64,000 nucleotides of DNA from NCBI RefSeq assembly GCF_021389955.1, contig NZ_CP089980.1, forward strand, positions 4,025,001 to 4,089,000, given 5' to 3'. Made by a program: the position numbers and the translations under genes. Source of the DNA: Fulvivirga maritima. GTDB taxonomy: Bacteria > Bacteroidota > Bacteroidia > Cytophagales > Cyclobacteriaceae. The notes below the pieces were generated by a model. The model was not told the origin of the DNA. It was given only the letters and a program-made list of their open reading frames with translations, and made no database searches. Positions 1 through 8,695 of this stretch are shown piece after piece. Position 1 is the stretch's first letter, and each line of letters begins with the position of its first letter.

Positions 1-1
1 A

Positions 2-925
2 GTAATCGTAAATAGATACTGCGCTTCCGGGTTGGAAACTATGGCTATGGCTACGGCCAAAATACAATCGGGCATGGCCAGTTGCATTATAGCTGGCGGT
101 GCCGAATCAATGTCGCAGGTGCCGACCAGAGGCTGGAAAACGTCGCCTAATTATAAAACCTCTACAGATCATGCAGATTACTTTATTGGCATGGGGCTTA
201 CTGGAGAAGAAGTGGCTTCTAAGTATAAAATCACACGTGAAGATCAGGATCAGTTTGCCTATAAAAGTCATATCAATGCTATAAATGCCATAGAAAACGG
301 CCTTTTTAAAAATGAGATAGTGCCGGTAGAAGTAGAGGAGGTTTGGGAAGAAAATGATGAGAGGGTTTCTAAGAAATTTATTGTGGATACAGATGAAGGC
401 CCCAGAAAGGATACTTCTCTTGAAGTGCTAGGTAAGCTAAAACCTGTTTTCCGCCAGGGAGGTACTGTAACCGCAGGTAACTCATCACAACGGTCTGATG
501 GTGCGGCCTTTACTTTAATAATGTCTGAGAAGATGGTTAAGGAACTAGGTGTGGAACCAATTGCACGCATTAAGGCCTGTGCTTCCGCAGGTGTGGATCC
601 GCGAATAATGGGAATAGGGCCCGTAGAGGCCGTTCCTAAGGTGTTGAAGCAGGCTGGCATGAAACTTTCAGAAATACAGATGGTAGAGCTTAATGAGGCT
701 TTTGCTGCTCAGTCAGTAGCAGTAATAAGAGAACTGGATCTTGACCCTGACATAGTTAATGTGAATGGCGGGGCCATAGCACTAGGGCACCCGTTAGGCT
801 GTACGGGCTGTAAACTGTCAGTACAAATGATACACGAGCTAAAAAGAAGAAAGCAGAAGTATGGAGTAGTGACTGCTTGTGTAGGCGGAGGACAGGGGAT
901 AGCCGGTATTATTGAAGTGCTTTAA
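2..925 (+). CDS. Acetyl-CoA C-acyltransferase (thiolase), 5'-truncated by window edge
   Basis: Thiolase of fatty-acid beta-oxidation or acetoacetyl-CoA metabolism: it cleaves 3-ketoacyl-CoA with CoA. The frame is already open at base 2 and reads VNRYCASGLE, the nucleophilic-cysteine motif (Cys at base 20), so the true start lies upstream of the window; the TTG at 32 is internal. The C-terminal part carries NVNGGAIALGHPLG with the catalytic His, and CVGGGQG near the end. The 12-base gap to the following NADH dehydrogenase gene suggests co-transcription. In this phylum such genes usually sit next to a multifunctional enoyl-CoA hydratase/3-hydroxyacyl-CoA dehydrogenase, which would be outside the window. 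Fad-type versus acetoacetyl-CoA-type specificity cannot be told from this fragment. Confidence 0.95.
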   Translation, partial: VIVNRYCASGLETMAMATAKIQSGMASCIIAGGAESMSQVPTRGWKTSPNYKTSTDHADYFIGMGLTGEEVASKYKITREDQDQFAYKSHINAINAIENGLFKNEIVPVEVEEVWEENDERVSKKFIVDTDEGPRKDTSLEVLGKLKPVFRQGGTVTAGNSSQRSDGAAFTLIMSEKMVKELGVEPIARIKACASAGVDPRIMGIGPVEAVPKVLKQAGMKLSEIQMVELNEAFAAQSVAVIRELDLDPDIVNVNGGAIALGHPLGCTGCKLSVQMIHELKRRKQKYGVVTACVGGGQGIAGIIEVL

Positions 926-937
926 CATTAAAAAATT

Positions 938-2272
938 ATGGAAGAGTTAGTATTAACAGAACCCAAAGAAGAAACAATAGTAGAAGAGCAAGCACCCAAA
1001 AAAGTCAATGTGGACTTGGGCATACCAAGGACAGAGCGCAAGCGGCTGGTGATAATAGGCGGTGGGTTTGCAGGGCTTCATTTGGTGAAGAAGTTAGATA
1101 AATCTGACTACCAAATAGTTTTAATAGATAAACATAATCATCATAATTTTCAGCCGCTACTTTATCAGGTAGCTACTTCAGGATTAGAAGCTGATTCTAT
1201 TGCTTACCCTCTTAGAAAGGTGCTGGCAGATCATGATGATTATCATTTTAGAATGGGTGAGGCTCAGGAAATAAGGCCTTATGAAAATGTGCTAGTTACT
1301 GATAAAGGTAATATTGCCTATGACTATCTGGTAATAGCTACCGGAGCAAAAACTAATTATTTTGGAATGGAGAACGTAGCTAAACATGCGTACCCTATGA
1401 AGAGTGTAGCTCAGGCTATGAAGTTGAGAAACACCATTCTTGAAAATTATGAAAAGGCCTTATTAACCAATAATCTGGATGAAAGGGAAGAACTAATGAA
1501 CATAGTCATAGCCGGCGGCGGACCTACAGGAGTGGAGATGGCTGGTGCTTTGGCTGAGTTTAAAAGGTATATCATGCCTCATGACTATCCTGATTTAAAT
1601 ATTGAGAGATCAAAAATATATTTAGTAGAGTTAATGCCAGAGTTGCTTCCTCCCATGTCTAATGTAGCTTCAGAAAAGTCTAAAGAATATCTGCAAAAGA
1701 TGGGGGTGATTGTTAAAACAGAAACGAAGATAGAAGACTATAATGGCCAAGTGGTAAAAACTGATAAGGGAGATATTCCTTCTCGTATGCTTATCTGGAC
1801 GGGAGGTGTATCTGCAGCCAGCATACCAGGTCTTCCAGATGAGGTGATGGCTAAAGGTGGTAGAATAAAATGTAATGCTTTTGGTCAGGTAGAAGGGTTT
1901 GAGAGTATTTATGCCCTGGGAGATGTGGCTAAGTTTGATTCCGAAGATTTTCCGAAAGGTCACCCTCAGCTGGCAGCTGTGGCGGTAGATCAAGGTAAGT
2001 TCTTAGGCGAACATTTTAGCAGATTGTACAAAGGAGATGATTTGAAGCCTTATAAATACAATGACAAAGGTAGCATGGCAACAGTAGGCCGTACCAAAGC
2101 AGTGGTAGATTTGCCTAAATGGAAATTTCAAGGTGCTTTTGCCTGGTTTGTATGGTTGGGAGTGCATTTGTTTTCTCTCATAGGCTTTAGAAATAAGATA
2201 GTGACCTTTACTAATTGGGTGTCTAACTATTTTAGTAGAGATAGACATAGTAGGGTAATTATAAAAGATTGA
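938..2272 (+). CDS. ndh: Type II NADH dehydrogenase (NAD(P)/FAD-dependent oxidoreductase)
   Basis: Single-subunit, non-proton-pumping NADH:quinone oxidoreductase. It passes electrons from NADH through FAD to menaquinone at the inner face of the cytoplasmic membrane. An FAD-binding Rossmann motif IIGGGFAG lies at about residues 39-46, a second dinucleotide-binding motif IAGGGPTGVEMAG at about 190-202, and the FAD-contacting ALGDVA at about 326. The hydrophobic, aromatic C-terminal stretch (about residues 395-430) fits the amphipathic membrane anchor of the family. At 444 aa it is of usual length, with an extra acidic N-terminal leader of about 30 residues. It follows the thiolase by 12 bases. 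Beta-oxidation makes NADH, so a shared transcript is sensible but not proven. A hairpin terminator follows. Confidence 0.93.
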   Translation: MEELVLTEPKEETIVEEQAPKKVNVDLGIPRTERKRLVIIGGGFAGLHLVKKLDKSDYQIVLIDKHNHHNFQPLLYQVATSGLEADSIAYPLRKVLADHDDYHFRMGEAQEIRPYENVLVTDKGNIAYDYLVIATGAKTNYFGMENVAKHAYPMKSVAQAMKLRNTILENYEKALLTNNLDEREELMNIVIAGGGPTGVEMAGALAEFKRYIMPHDYPDLNIERSKIYLVELMPELLPPMSNVASEKSKEYLQKMGVIVKTETKIEDYNGQVVKTDKGDIPSRMLIWTGGVSAASIPGLPDEVMAKGGRIKCNAFGQVEGFESIYALGDVAKFDSEDFPKGHPQLAAVAVDQGKFLGEHFSRLYKGDDLKPYKYNDKGSMATVGRTKAVVDLPKWKFQGAFAWFVWLGVHLFSLIGFRNKIVTFTNWVSNYFSRDRHSRVIIKD

Positions 2273-2314
2273 TTATTTTATAAATAAGACAGTATAAGTT
2301 GAAAGATTGATGCG

Positions 2315-2342
2315 GCCTTTTTCGGGTAAAACCGGAAAAGGC
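2315..2342. terminator. Hairpin terminator between convergent genes
   Basis: GCCTTTTTCGG and CCGGAAAAGGC pair (one G-T pair) around a six-base loop. Short T-rich sequence follows on the plus strand. The hairpin lies between the convergent NADH dehydrogenase and sigma-factor genes and could serve both. Confidence 0.7.
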
Positions 2343-2356
2343 TTCATTGTTTTTGG

Positions 2357-3586
2357 TTAATTTATAAGTTTGAGCTCATCTAATTTTTTCTGTATAGAAA
2401 GCTTTTCAGCAGGGATTTGTGCTACACTTAGTGCTTCCAAATAGTAGTCAACTACTTTTTGTGTTTGCTGAAAATGCCTGTAAAGCATGGCCTTGGTGCA
2501 TAAATAGGCCAAGTTAGACTCTAAACCTTTTATCGTATCTATTTGCTGTAAAGCTTTTTCTGAATCTCCTTGGTAATGTAAGGCTATGCAATAATTAAGG
2601 CGCACAAACGGAGAAGGAGATAAAGCTTTGAGTTGCTCATAAAGCCTGAGAATCGCTGTCCAGTTGGTGTTTTCAAAGTTTTTAGCCAGACAATGAATGG
2701 ACGCGATACCTGCTTCCAGATGATATCTCGATCGTACTTCGGTGAGCTGATTAGCCTGATTTAAATGACTGATGCCCTTCATAATGAGCTCATAATCCCA
2801 AAGGCTTCTATCCTGGTCTTTTAACTCCATCAATTCTCCATCCGGAGATATTCTGCTGCTAAAGCGAGCTACATTAAATATCATTAAAGAAAAAAGTGCA
2901 TGAGTATCGGGCGTGTTAAGCTGAGGACTATCTAATAAAAGCCTGGTGAGGCGCATGGCTTGCAGGCAGAGGTCTTTTCTTATTAACTGATTGCCTGCAG
3001 AGGCTTTATAGCCTTCGTTAAAAATCAGATATAATACCTGATGTACTATATTAAGGCGGGCTTTAGACTGCAGTCTAAAAGGTACTTTCAGCAGAAGGTT
3101 TTTAGTTCTAATTTCAGATCGGGTACGGCTTAGTACTTTTTTTACGGCTTCCCTTGTCATTCCTAAGCCTAATGCTATTTCATGCTCTTTAAAGGAGGCT
3201 ACCGTTTTAAGAGTAAGTATGATTTGTGCTTTAGTAGAAAAATCAGGATGGCAAGTAGCGAAAAGGAGCCTCAGTTGATTGTCTCTCAGCTCATCAGGAA
3301 GCCAGATTTCAGGGAATGCCTGGGGCTGATCTGAGAGACCATCGAGTGAGAGCAATTTTTTATTTAATTCATTGATGCATTTGTTTTTACATACCTTAAA
3401 TAGCCATGCTTTTGGGTTGTCAGGCAGGCCATTAACCTCCCAATTTTTTATTGCAGAAATAAAGGTTTCCTGCACTATATCTTCTGCTGCCTGTAGTTGG
3501 TTTAATTTAAAATAAACCACCAGAGAAGAGATTAATACTCCAGCGTACTCCCGGTACAGGTTATCTACTTCTCTGGTAATATTCAT
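2357..3586 (-). CDS. ECF42-like RNA polymerase sigma factor with C-terminal helical extension
   Basis: Extracytoplasmic-function sigma factor. Sigma region 2 occupies about residues 5-75 and region 4 about 110-160, with the helix-turn-helix near GLGMTREAVKKVLSRTRSE. The remaining 240 residues are an alpha-helical, TPR-like extension (DUF6596). The linker contains FNEGY at about 188-192, a hallmark of the group usually called ECF42. The next gene upstream on the same strand (one base between them) encodes a DGPF/YCII-related protein, the standard partner of this group. No anti-sigma factor is adjacent. In this family regulation is thought to work through the C-terminal extension and possibly the DGPF protein. 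Its target genes cannot be inferred from the window. Confidence 0.9.
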   Translation of the reverse strand: MNITREVDNLYREYAGVLISSLVVYFKLNQLQAAEDIVQETFISAIKNWEVNGLPDNPKAWLFKVCKNKCINELNKKLLSLDGLSDQPQAFPEIWLPDELRDNQLRLLFATCHPDFSTKAQIILTLKTVASFKEHEIALGLGMTREAVKKVLSRTRSEIRTKNLLLKVPFRLQSKARLNIVHQVLYLIFNEGYKASAGNQLIRKDLCLQAMRLTRLLLDSPQLNTPDTHALFSLMIFNVARFSSRISPDGELMELKDQDRSLWDYELIMKGISHLNQANQLTEVRSRYHLEAGIASIHCLAKNFENTNWTAILRLYEQLKALSPSPFVRLNYCIALHYQGDSEKALQQIDTIKGLESNLAYLCTKAMLYRHFQQTQKVVDYYLEALSVAQIPAEKLSIQKKLDELKLIN

Positions 3587-3587
3587 C

Positions 3588-3929
3588 TTAGTATTTCATT
3601 ACAGGTCTAACCTCCAGGGCTCCGCCATTGCTTTTAAAGATAGGGCAGGTTTTACTCAGTTCTACAGCTTCATCCAGGTTAGCTGCTTTAATTAGAATGA
3701 AGCCGGTAACTACTTCCTTAGATTCTATAAATGGTCCGTCACTAGATACCTGCTCTTTGGTCATGTATTTTCCTCTGGCCTCAAGCGGCTCTCCGGAAAT
3801 AAAATGATCAGAAGCGGCAAGGCCTTCTACCCATTGAGTATAAGCTTCTACTTCCAATTGCATTTCTGCGTCAGACATTTTGCTTACCTCGGCTATGTCT
3901 TCTCTGATTAGGATTAGAAAATTGTCCAT
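3588..3929 (-). CDS. DGPF / YCII-related domain protein (ECF42 partner)
   Basis: 113-residue cytoplasmic protein of the YCII-related family (PF03795), with an alpha/beta ferredoxin-like fold. The DGPF signature is at residues 64-67, preceded by Ser63, and FILIKAANLDEAVELSKTCP gives the typical second half. It is the first gene of a two-gene operon with the ECF42-type sigma factor, one base apart, and DGPF proteins are known to travel with that sigma group. Their biochemical activity is unknown. A role in sensing for, or being controlled by, the sigma factor is inference. Confidence 0.88.
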   Translation of the reverse strand: MDNFLILIREDIAEVSKMSDAEMQLEVEAYTQWVEGLAASDHFISGEPLEARGKYMTKEQVSSDGPFIESKEVVTGFILIKAANLDEAVELSKTCPIFKSNGGALEVRPVMKY

Positions 3930-4053
3930 CGTTTTGTATTCAATTTAGTAATTAATTTAATCTATAGACAGGTGAGATTGGGAGATGGGGACAAAAAATA
4001 TTAAATTATTATAGATGATTTTGTAAGGTTAAAATTATACAACCACCCAAATA

Positions 4054-4449
4054 ATGGAGAAGAGTGATATTGTTCTTGTTAAAAACAGTTACCAGAACTG
4101 GGCAGACAACCCTAACCTGATTCTTACTTTTTATGATCAATTACTTAGTGCTGCTCCTGAGCTGGCTCCCATGTTTACTCATACTGATATGGAAAAGCAT
4201 AATGAGCTCTTGAGGCGGGTAGTAAGCACTCTTATAGCTCATGTTGAAGGTAATGATGAAGCTACAAACTGGTTAAATAGTTTAAAAAACATGCATGCTA
4301 AGGATTTAAAGATTGATCCAGCGTACTTTAAAGACTGGAAAAATTCAATGCTTTTCGCTATTGCTGCTCATGATGAGGAGTGGAACCGTGATGTAAACCT
4401 TGCATGGGAGCAGCTATTTATATTGGCCGAAAAGTTCATGACTCAATAA
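4054..4449 (+). CDS. Single-domain bacterial globin
   Basis: 131-residue globin-fold haem protein with no reductase domain. His81, in KNMHAKDLKI followed by DPAYFKDW, matches the proximal (F8) haem ligand context. Phe41 in APMFTHTD fits the invariant CD1 phenylalanine. The all-helical pattern and length match Mb-like single-domain bacterial globins rather than truncated 2/2 globins. A second, diverged globin gene lies 102 bases downstream on the same strand, and a large PAS/GAF sensor is convergent to it. Likely role: oxygen or nitric-oxide binding, sensing or detoxification. No partner reductase is encoded nearby. Confidence 0.8.
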   Translation: MEKSDIVLVKNSYQNWADNPNLILTFYDQLLSAAPELAPMFTHTDMEKHNELLRRVVSTLIAHVEGNDEATNWLNSLKNMHAKDLKIDPAYFKDWKNSMLFAIAAHDEEWNRDVNLAWEQLFILAEKFMTQ

Positions 4450-4551
4450 TCTGATGTTATAAGATGATAAATATCATGATTTAAATATTAGAGAAAGGGC
4501 GTCAAATTATAGGTAATCTGGTTAAATTGGCAAACTCGGAATAAACTATAT

Positions 4552-4968
4552 ATGGATATTATATTAGATAAGGATATTGTAAAGAAAGTTAAAGATAGCT
4601 ATGGTAGGTGTCTTAAAGATGGTAATCTGGTAGAAACATTTTATAATTTGTTTTTACAAAGTAGTGATGAGGTGAAAGCCAAATTTGCTAATACAGATTT
4701 TGATCAGCAGTTTAAGCTTTTAAGGCATGGATTAAACCTAATGATCCTTTATGCTAGCGGAAATGTGGTGGGTAAATCCGGGCTCTCCAGAATTCAGGAA
4801 ACCCACAACCGATATCAGATGAACATAGAACCCAGATTTTATGCTTTATGGAAAGATAATCTTCTAAAAGCTGTTGAAAAACATGATAAGGAATTTGATC
4901 AGGAGGTGAAAGCAGCCTGGGATAAATTGCTAAGCTCTGGTATAGACTACATCATAGCGGGTTACTGA
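4552..4968 (+). CDS. Single-domain bacterial globin, second paralogue
   Basis: 138-residue globin homologous to the preceding gene. The proximal His is probably His85 (QETHNRYQMNIEPRFYALW) and the CD1 Phe is Phe45 (KAKFANTDF). The two proteins share layout but little identity, so this is an old duplication. The gene has its own 102-base upstream spacer and converges on the PAS/GAF sensor gene with only 20 bases between the stop codons. Function is expected to be O2 or NO binding. Whether the pair feeds the neighbouring sensor is speculation based only on adjacency. Confidence 0.78.
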   Translation: MDIILDKDIVKKVKDSYGRCLKDGNLVETFYNLFLQSSDEVKAKFANTDFDQQFKLLRHGLNLMILYASGNVVGKSGLSRIQETHNRYQMNIEPRFYALWKDNLLKAVEKHDKEFDQEVKAAWDKLLSSGIDYIIAGY

Positions 4969-4988
4969 TACCTGCAACTCTTCATTAA

Positions 4989-7900
4989 TTATAAATTCGT
5001 TTTTTTAAGAATTTTTCTAATCACATCATCCATGTCATGAGCAGACTGGATCATATGATCTAATAATTGAGCTAAGTTTTCAGGATTGTTTTTTTCCATT
5101 TTAATGAGATTGACCAGCCCCATTATTCTTGCTAATGGGGCTCTGGTGCGGTGAGATTGTATCCAGGCAATGGATTTAAGAGCATTGTTCTGTTTTTTGA
5201 TCTCACTGAGGTATTTTCGGCTTTCAGTAACATCTAATATAGCGCCTACCGATCTTATAGGGTTGCCCTGCTCGTCTCTTATAATGAAGCCTCTGTCTAC
5301 AACATAGGTCACTTCCTTTTTAAGGGTAAGTATGCGATATTCCTGCTGCCAGTATGTTTGGTTTTCGTCTTGCATGGCCTGGTTTATGGAGTTCCATACT
5401 TCATCTTTGTCTTCTCTGTGTATAATGGCATACCAGGAGTTTTCCATAGATTGCATAGCCTCTTCAAGCTGATAGCCAAGAATTTTTGCGTAAGTTGGGC
5501 TCCTTTGTATGTGGCCGGTCTTATGATCCCAATCCCATATAATTTCGTTTGTGGCTCGCATAGCCAGTTCAAAGCGCTCTTTACTTATTCTAAGATCTTC
5601 CTCATACTCTTTTTGCTTGGTTATGTCTTGCACTGTACCTTCAACAAGGTATGGCTTGCCGTCTTTGTCCTTTTTTACATTGATATGCTGGTGCACCCAC
5701 TTCACTTTATTATCACGAGTAATAATGCGGTTTTGAAAATCATAATCAGCATCAGGTACTTTTTCTAGTAAATGGCGGTCAGCAGGATGAAAAGTGGCGG
5801 TGATATTTTCTCTGGAGGGAACAAATTCACCTGGGTGAAAACCATAAATTTGATAGGTCTCTTTGGTCCATTCTGCAATGTTTTCGTCTAATTTTCTACT
5901 CCAGTAACCCAGCTGAGCTATTTCTTGAGCCTTTTTAATCTTTTCATTGGCTTGGCGTAAATTAATTTCTACCTCTTTTTGAGCTGTAATGTCTTTTCCT
6001 ACATTAAAAATTACACGTTCTTCTTTTTTTACCTGTGAGGTGCTGTGAAACCAGAGTACTTTTTTGTCTTTGCTCAGTACTCTTATTTCACGTTGATAAT
6101 CAGTGTTTTTTTCTATGGAGGCTTCTAACATCTCTTGGAAGGTATGCAGATCTTCAGGGTGAATGATGTCTTTTACTCGTGTATTAATTAACTCATCTTC
6201 TTTATAGCCTAATAGTTTATAGAAAGTGCTGTTTACTTTTTTAAACCGACCATCATAACCAATTATACTGAGTAAATCTGATGAAATATGAAAGAAGTTA
6301 TTGAATATATCTTCAGTGATTTTATGCTTGAGCACGGCTCCGATTTGTGAACCCACATTAGACAAAAGATTTTCTAGCTGCTGTATTTCATTATTGCTTT
6401 TAGATAGCAGAAGGAAGGCACCTAAAAACTGATCATTATAAATAATGGGTACACCCAGGGCGGTAGTTAAGCCAGTCATGGCTGCCGATGTTTTTCTAAT
6501 AAATTTGGCGTTTTCATGAATGTTTCGCCATAGCTTAGTTTTCTTGATTTCCCATACATGGCCGGGAAGTCCTTCTCCGTATTTAAAAGAGGAGATATTA
6601 TTAGAATTCTGATAAAATCGTATGTTTTTTTCTTCCTTAATGGCATAGCTCACCATATTAATCTGGCTATTATCAATGGAGGTGATCCAGGCTTCACAGG
6701 CTTCAATTTCTGGTAACTGGAGCAATATTTCCAGAGCGGCATAAAGCCTGATTTCCAAAGAGCCAGGGTGACCTATGCAGCTGGAAAGAGAAAGTATGAG
6801 CTGCTCTTCTTCTTTTTCTCTTATTTCTTCACTAATGTCTCTTACAGCACCAATGAGTCTGACAGCTATTCCTTTTTCATTTCGTACTATATAGCCAGAG
6901 TCCATTACATAGGCATAGGTGCCGTCTCCACGTTTTAGGCGGTATTGCTGAAAACATTTTTTGGACTTTTTGTCGTTCAGCTTATTTTGCAAATCTTCAT
7001 AACAGTGCTCTACTTCATCAGGGTGCAGGTGCGCTTTCCAAAAGTCGCTGTCTATTTTTGCATCTTTAGGATAGCCAAATATTTTAGAAAGAGACTCTCC
7101 AGTTCGCATTACTTCTCCTGTTTTTAAGTTCCAGTCATAGATATGATCTTGGGTGGCCAGAGAAGCCAGGCGGTATCTTTCATTGGCCATTTTAAGTTCT
7201 TCAGCATGCATTATGTCTTTGGTAACATCATGTGAAGTGGTAAGAATGCCGCCCACAGCAGGGTCATTAAGCAGGTTCGTGAGCTTGGTCTCCAGCCATC
7301 TCCAGTTACCTTTAGCATCTTTAAAGCGGTAGGGAGAAACCGTTACTGTCTTTTTATGAATACACTCTGACAGTGAATTCTTGATCATTTTTAAATCTTC
7401 AGGGTGTATATAGTCAAACACATTCTGACTATAAAACTGTTCTGGCTCGTAGCCTAATCCTGAAATGGAAGTGGGCGTTACATAGAGGTAATTACCATCT
7501 GTATCTATCACTGCAATAAGGTCCAGGCCTTCCTGCACTAATGACTTGAATTTATTCTCTTGATGTTGAAGTTCTTTGAAAGTGTTTTTTATTTCTATAA
7601 TGCGGCTTATAGACTCTACAAATGTATCTAGAAAATTAAGGTCGCTATCTTTCCATGATCTTTCTATACCGCAGTCATCAATACACACTATTCCATAAAA
7701 TTTGCTTTTTAAAAATACAGGCAGTATTAGTATAGATTTTATACCCTCTGATTCCAGAAATTTTTTAATGTCAGAATCAATCAGTTCAGAAACAGTTGTC
7801 ACTATTTTTTTTCCTTTATGAAGGGTATTGGCAAAGCGAGGCACCTGGTAATACTGTATTTTTTCCAGAGAGATAGAAGGGATTAATTTGTATCTCCATT

Positions 7901-8483
7901 CTACGGTTTTAGAAGCACTCCAATTGCTTATTTGGTCAAAAGGCTGGTTTTCAAGAAAATAGACACGGTCAACCTGTAAGGTATGACCTATAATGTCAAA
8001 GCTTTGCTCTAGAGCTGATTCCAGATCTGTGTTATTAATGAGTACCGAATTAATGTCAGAAATGGCAGTTAGTATCTTTTCATGTGTTCTTATTTCTGCC
8101 TTTTGTTTTATCTCCTCGCTTATATCTCTTATTAATAGTGCAACCAGTTCTATATCTTCTTCATAAAATACTTCGCCTACTAATTTAGCATAGAAGTACT
8201 GGCCATTCTTTCTGGTATGATTCCAAATAGCCTCTTTGGAAGGGGAGTTGTCATTAAGCCAGTGTATGTATTTAAACTTATCAAGAGGAGTAAAGAGGTC
8301 CGTTATTTTTAGCGAAGTAAACTCTTCTGTAGTGTATCCATATTTTTGAGCTGCGATAGGGTTGGCTCTGATAATGTTATGAGATTCTGTTTCGAACACT
8401 AACATAGGGAATGGTGATAAATTGAATATAGCTCTACTTTCAGAGTTATATCCATTCCTTTCCGTTACGCTGGTCTTACTCAT
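4989..8483 (-). CDS. Multi-PAS/GAF sensor protein with DHp-like helix but no ATPase domain
   Basis: 1164 residues, soluble (no signal peptide or membrane segment). Approximate domain order: PAS (18-128), GAF (135-300), PAS (310-430), PAS (435-555), GAF (565-715), PAS (720-840), PAS (855-965), PAS (975-1095), then a helical segment with QSHRTRAPLARIMGLVNLI, His at about 1111. That last segment resembles the H-box helix of Bacteroidota PAS histidine kinases. The protein stops 53 residues after the His, so the HATPase_c domain is absent. The downstream sequence (minus strand) runs directly into the convergent globin gene, so this is not an obvious recent truncation. It may be a phospho-acceptor for a separate kinase, or a non-catalytic scaffold. 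Ligands of the PAS and GAF domains are unknown. The neighbouring globins hint at gas or redox signals only by position. Confidence 0.85.
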   Translation of the reverse strand: MSKTSVTERNGYNSESRAIFNLSPFPMLVFETESHNIIRANPIAAQKYGYTTEEFTSLKITDLFTPLDKFKYIHWLNDNSPSKEAIWNHTRKNGQYFYAKLVGEVFYEEDIELVALLIRDISEEIKQKAEIRTHEKILTAISDINSVLINNTDLESALEQSFDIIGHTLQVDRVYFLENQPFDQISNWSASKTVEWRYKLIPSISLEKIQYYQVPRFANTLHKGKKIVTTVSELIDSDIKKFLESEGIKSILILPVFLKSKFYGIVCIDDCGIERSWKDSDLNFLDTFVESISRIIEIKNTFKELQHQENKFKSLVQEGLDLIAVIDTDGNYLYVTPTSISGLGYEPEQFYSQNVFDYIHPEDLKMIKNSLSECIHKKTVTVSPYRFKDAKGNWRWLETKLTNLLNDPAVGGILTTSHDVTKDIMHAEELKMANERYRLASLATQDHIYDWNLKTGEVMRTGESLSKIFGYPKDAKIDSDFWKAHLHPDEVEHCYEDLQNKLNDKKSKKCFQQYRLKRGDGTYAYVMDSGYIVRNEKGIAVRLIGAVRDISEEIREKEEEQLILSLSSCIGHPGSLEIRLYAALEILLQLPEIEACEAWITSIDNSQINMVSYAIKEEKNIRFYQNSNNISSFKYGEGLPGHVWEIKKTKLWRNIHENAKFIRKTSAAMTGLTTALGVPIIYNDQFLGAFLLLSKSNNEIQQLENLLSNVGSQIGAVLKHKITEDIFNNFFHISSDLLSIIGYDGRFKKVNSTFYKLLGYKEDELINTRVKDIIHPEDLHTFQEMLEASIEKNTDYQREIRVLSKDKKVLWFHSTSQVKKEERVIFNVGKDITAQKEVEINLRQANEKIKKAQEIAQLGYWSRKLDENIAEWTKETYQIYGFHPGEFVPSRENITATFHPADRHLLEKVPDADYDFQNRIITRDNKVKWVHQHINVKKDKDGKPYLVEGTVQDITKQKEYEEDLRISKERFELAMRATNEIIWDWDHKTGHIQRSPTYAKILGYQLEEAMQSMENSWYAIIHREDKDEVWNSINQAMQDENQTYWQQEYRILTLKKEVTYVVDRGFIIRDEQGNPIRSVGAILDVTESRKYLSEIKKQNNALKSIAWIQSHRTRAPLARIMGLVNLIKMEKNNPENLAQLLDHMIQSAHDMDDVIRKILKKTNL

Positions 8484-8629
8484 ATCAGGAATTTAGGTAT
8501 AATGGTGAGTATGTTAATTTAATGAAAATTATATACATATTATAGTTGATGGCTTGATTAAAAGGAATATAAAGGGAAGGAAAACTGAAAGTGGAAAAGG
8601 AATAAGGTGCAGGATGATAGCATGAAAAA

Positions 8630-8666
8630 AGCCCTTTAACAAATAATCCAGGTTTGTTAAAGGGCT
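8630..8666 (-). terminator. Strong terminator of the M1 peptidase gene
   Basis: A perfect 14-bp stem (AGCCCTTTAACAAA with TTTGTTAAAGGGCT) around a nine-base loop. On the minus strand the stem is followed by a run of six T, 30 bases past the peptidase stop codon. Confidence 0.92.
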
Positions 8667-8695
8667 AGTGTAGAGTTAGTTATAGGAGTGTTGCT

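Noticed and set aside
268-660. 130-aa minus-strand frame inside the thiolase gene
   Set aside because: Antisense shadow of a well-conserved gene with no signal of its own.
1670-2248. Two minus-strand frames inside the NADH dehydrogenase gene
   Set aside because: Shadows of the ndh frame with no family-like features.
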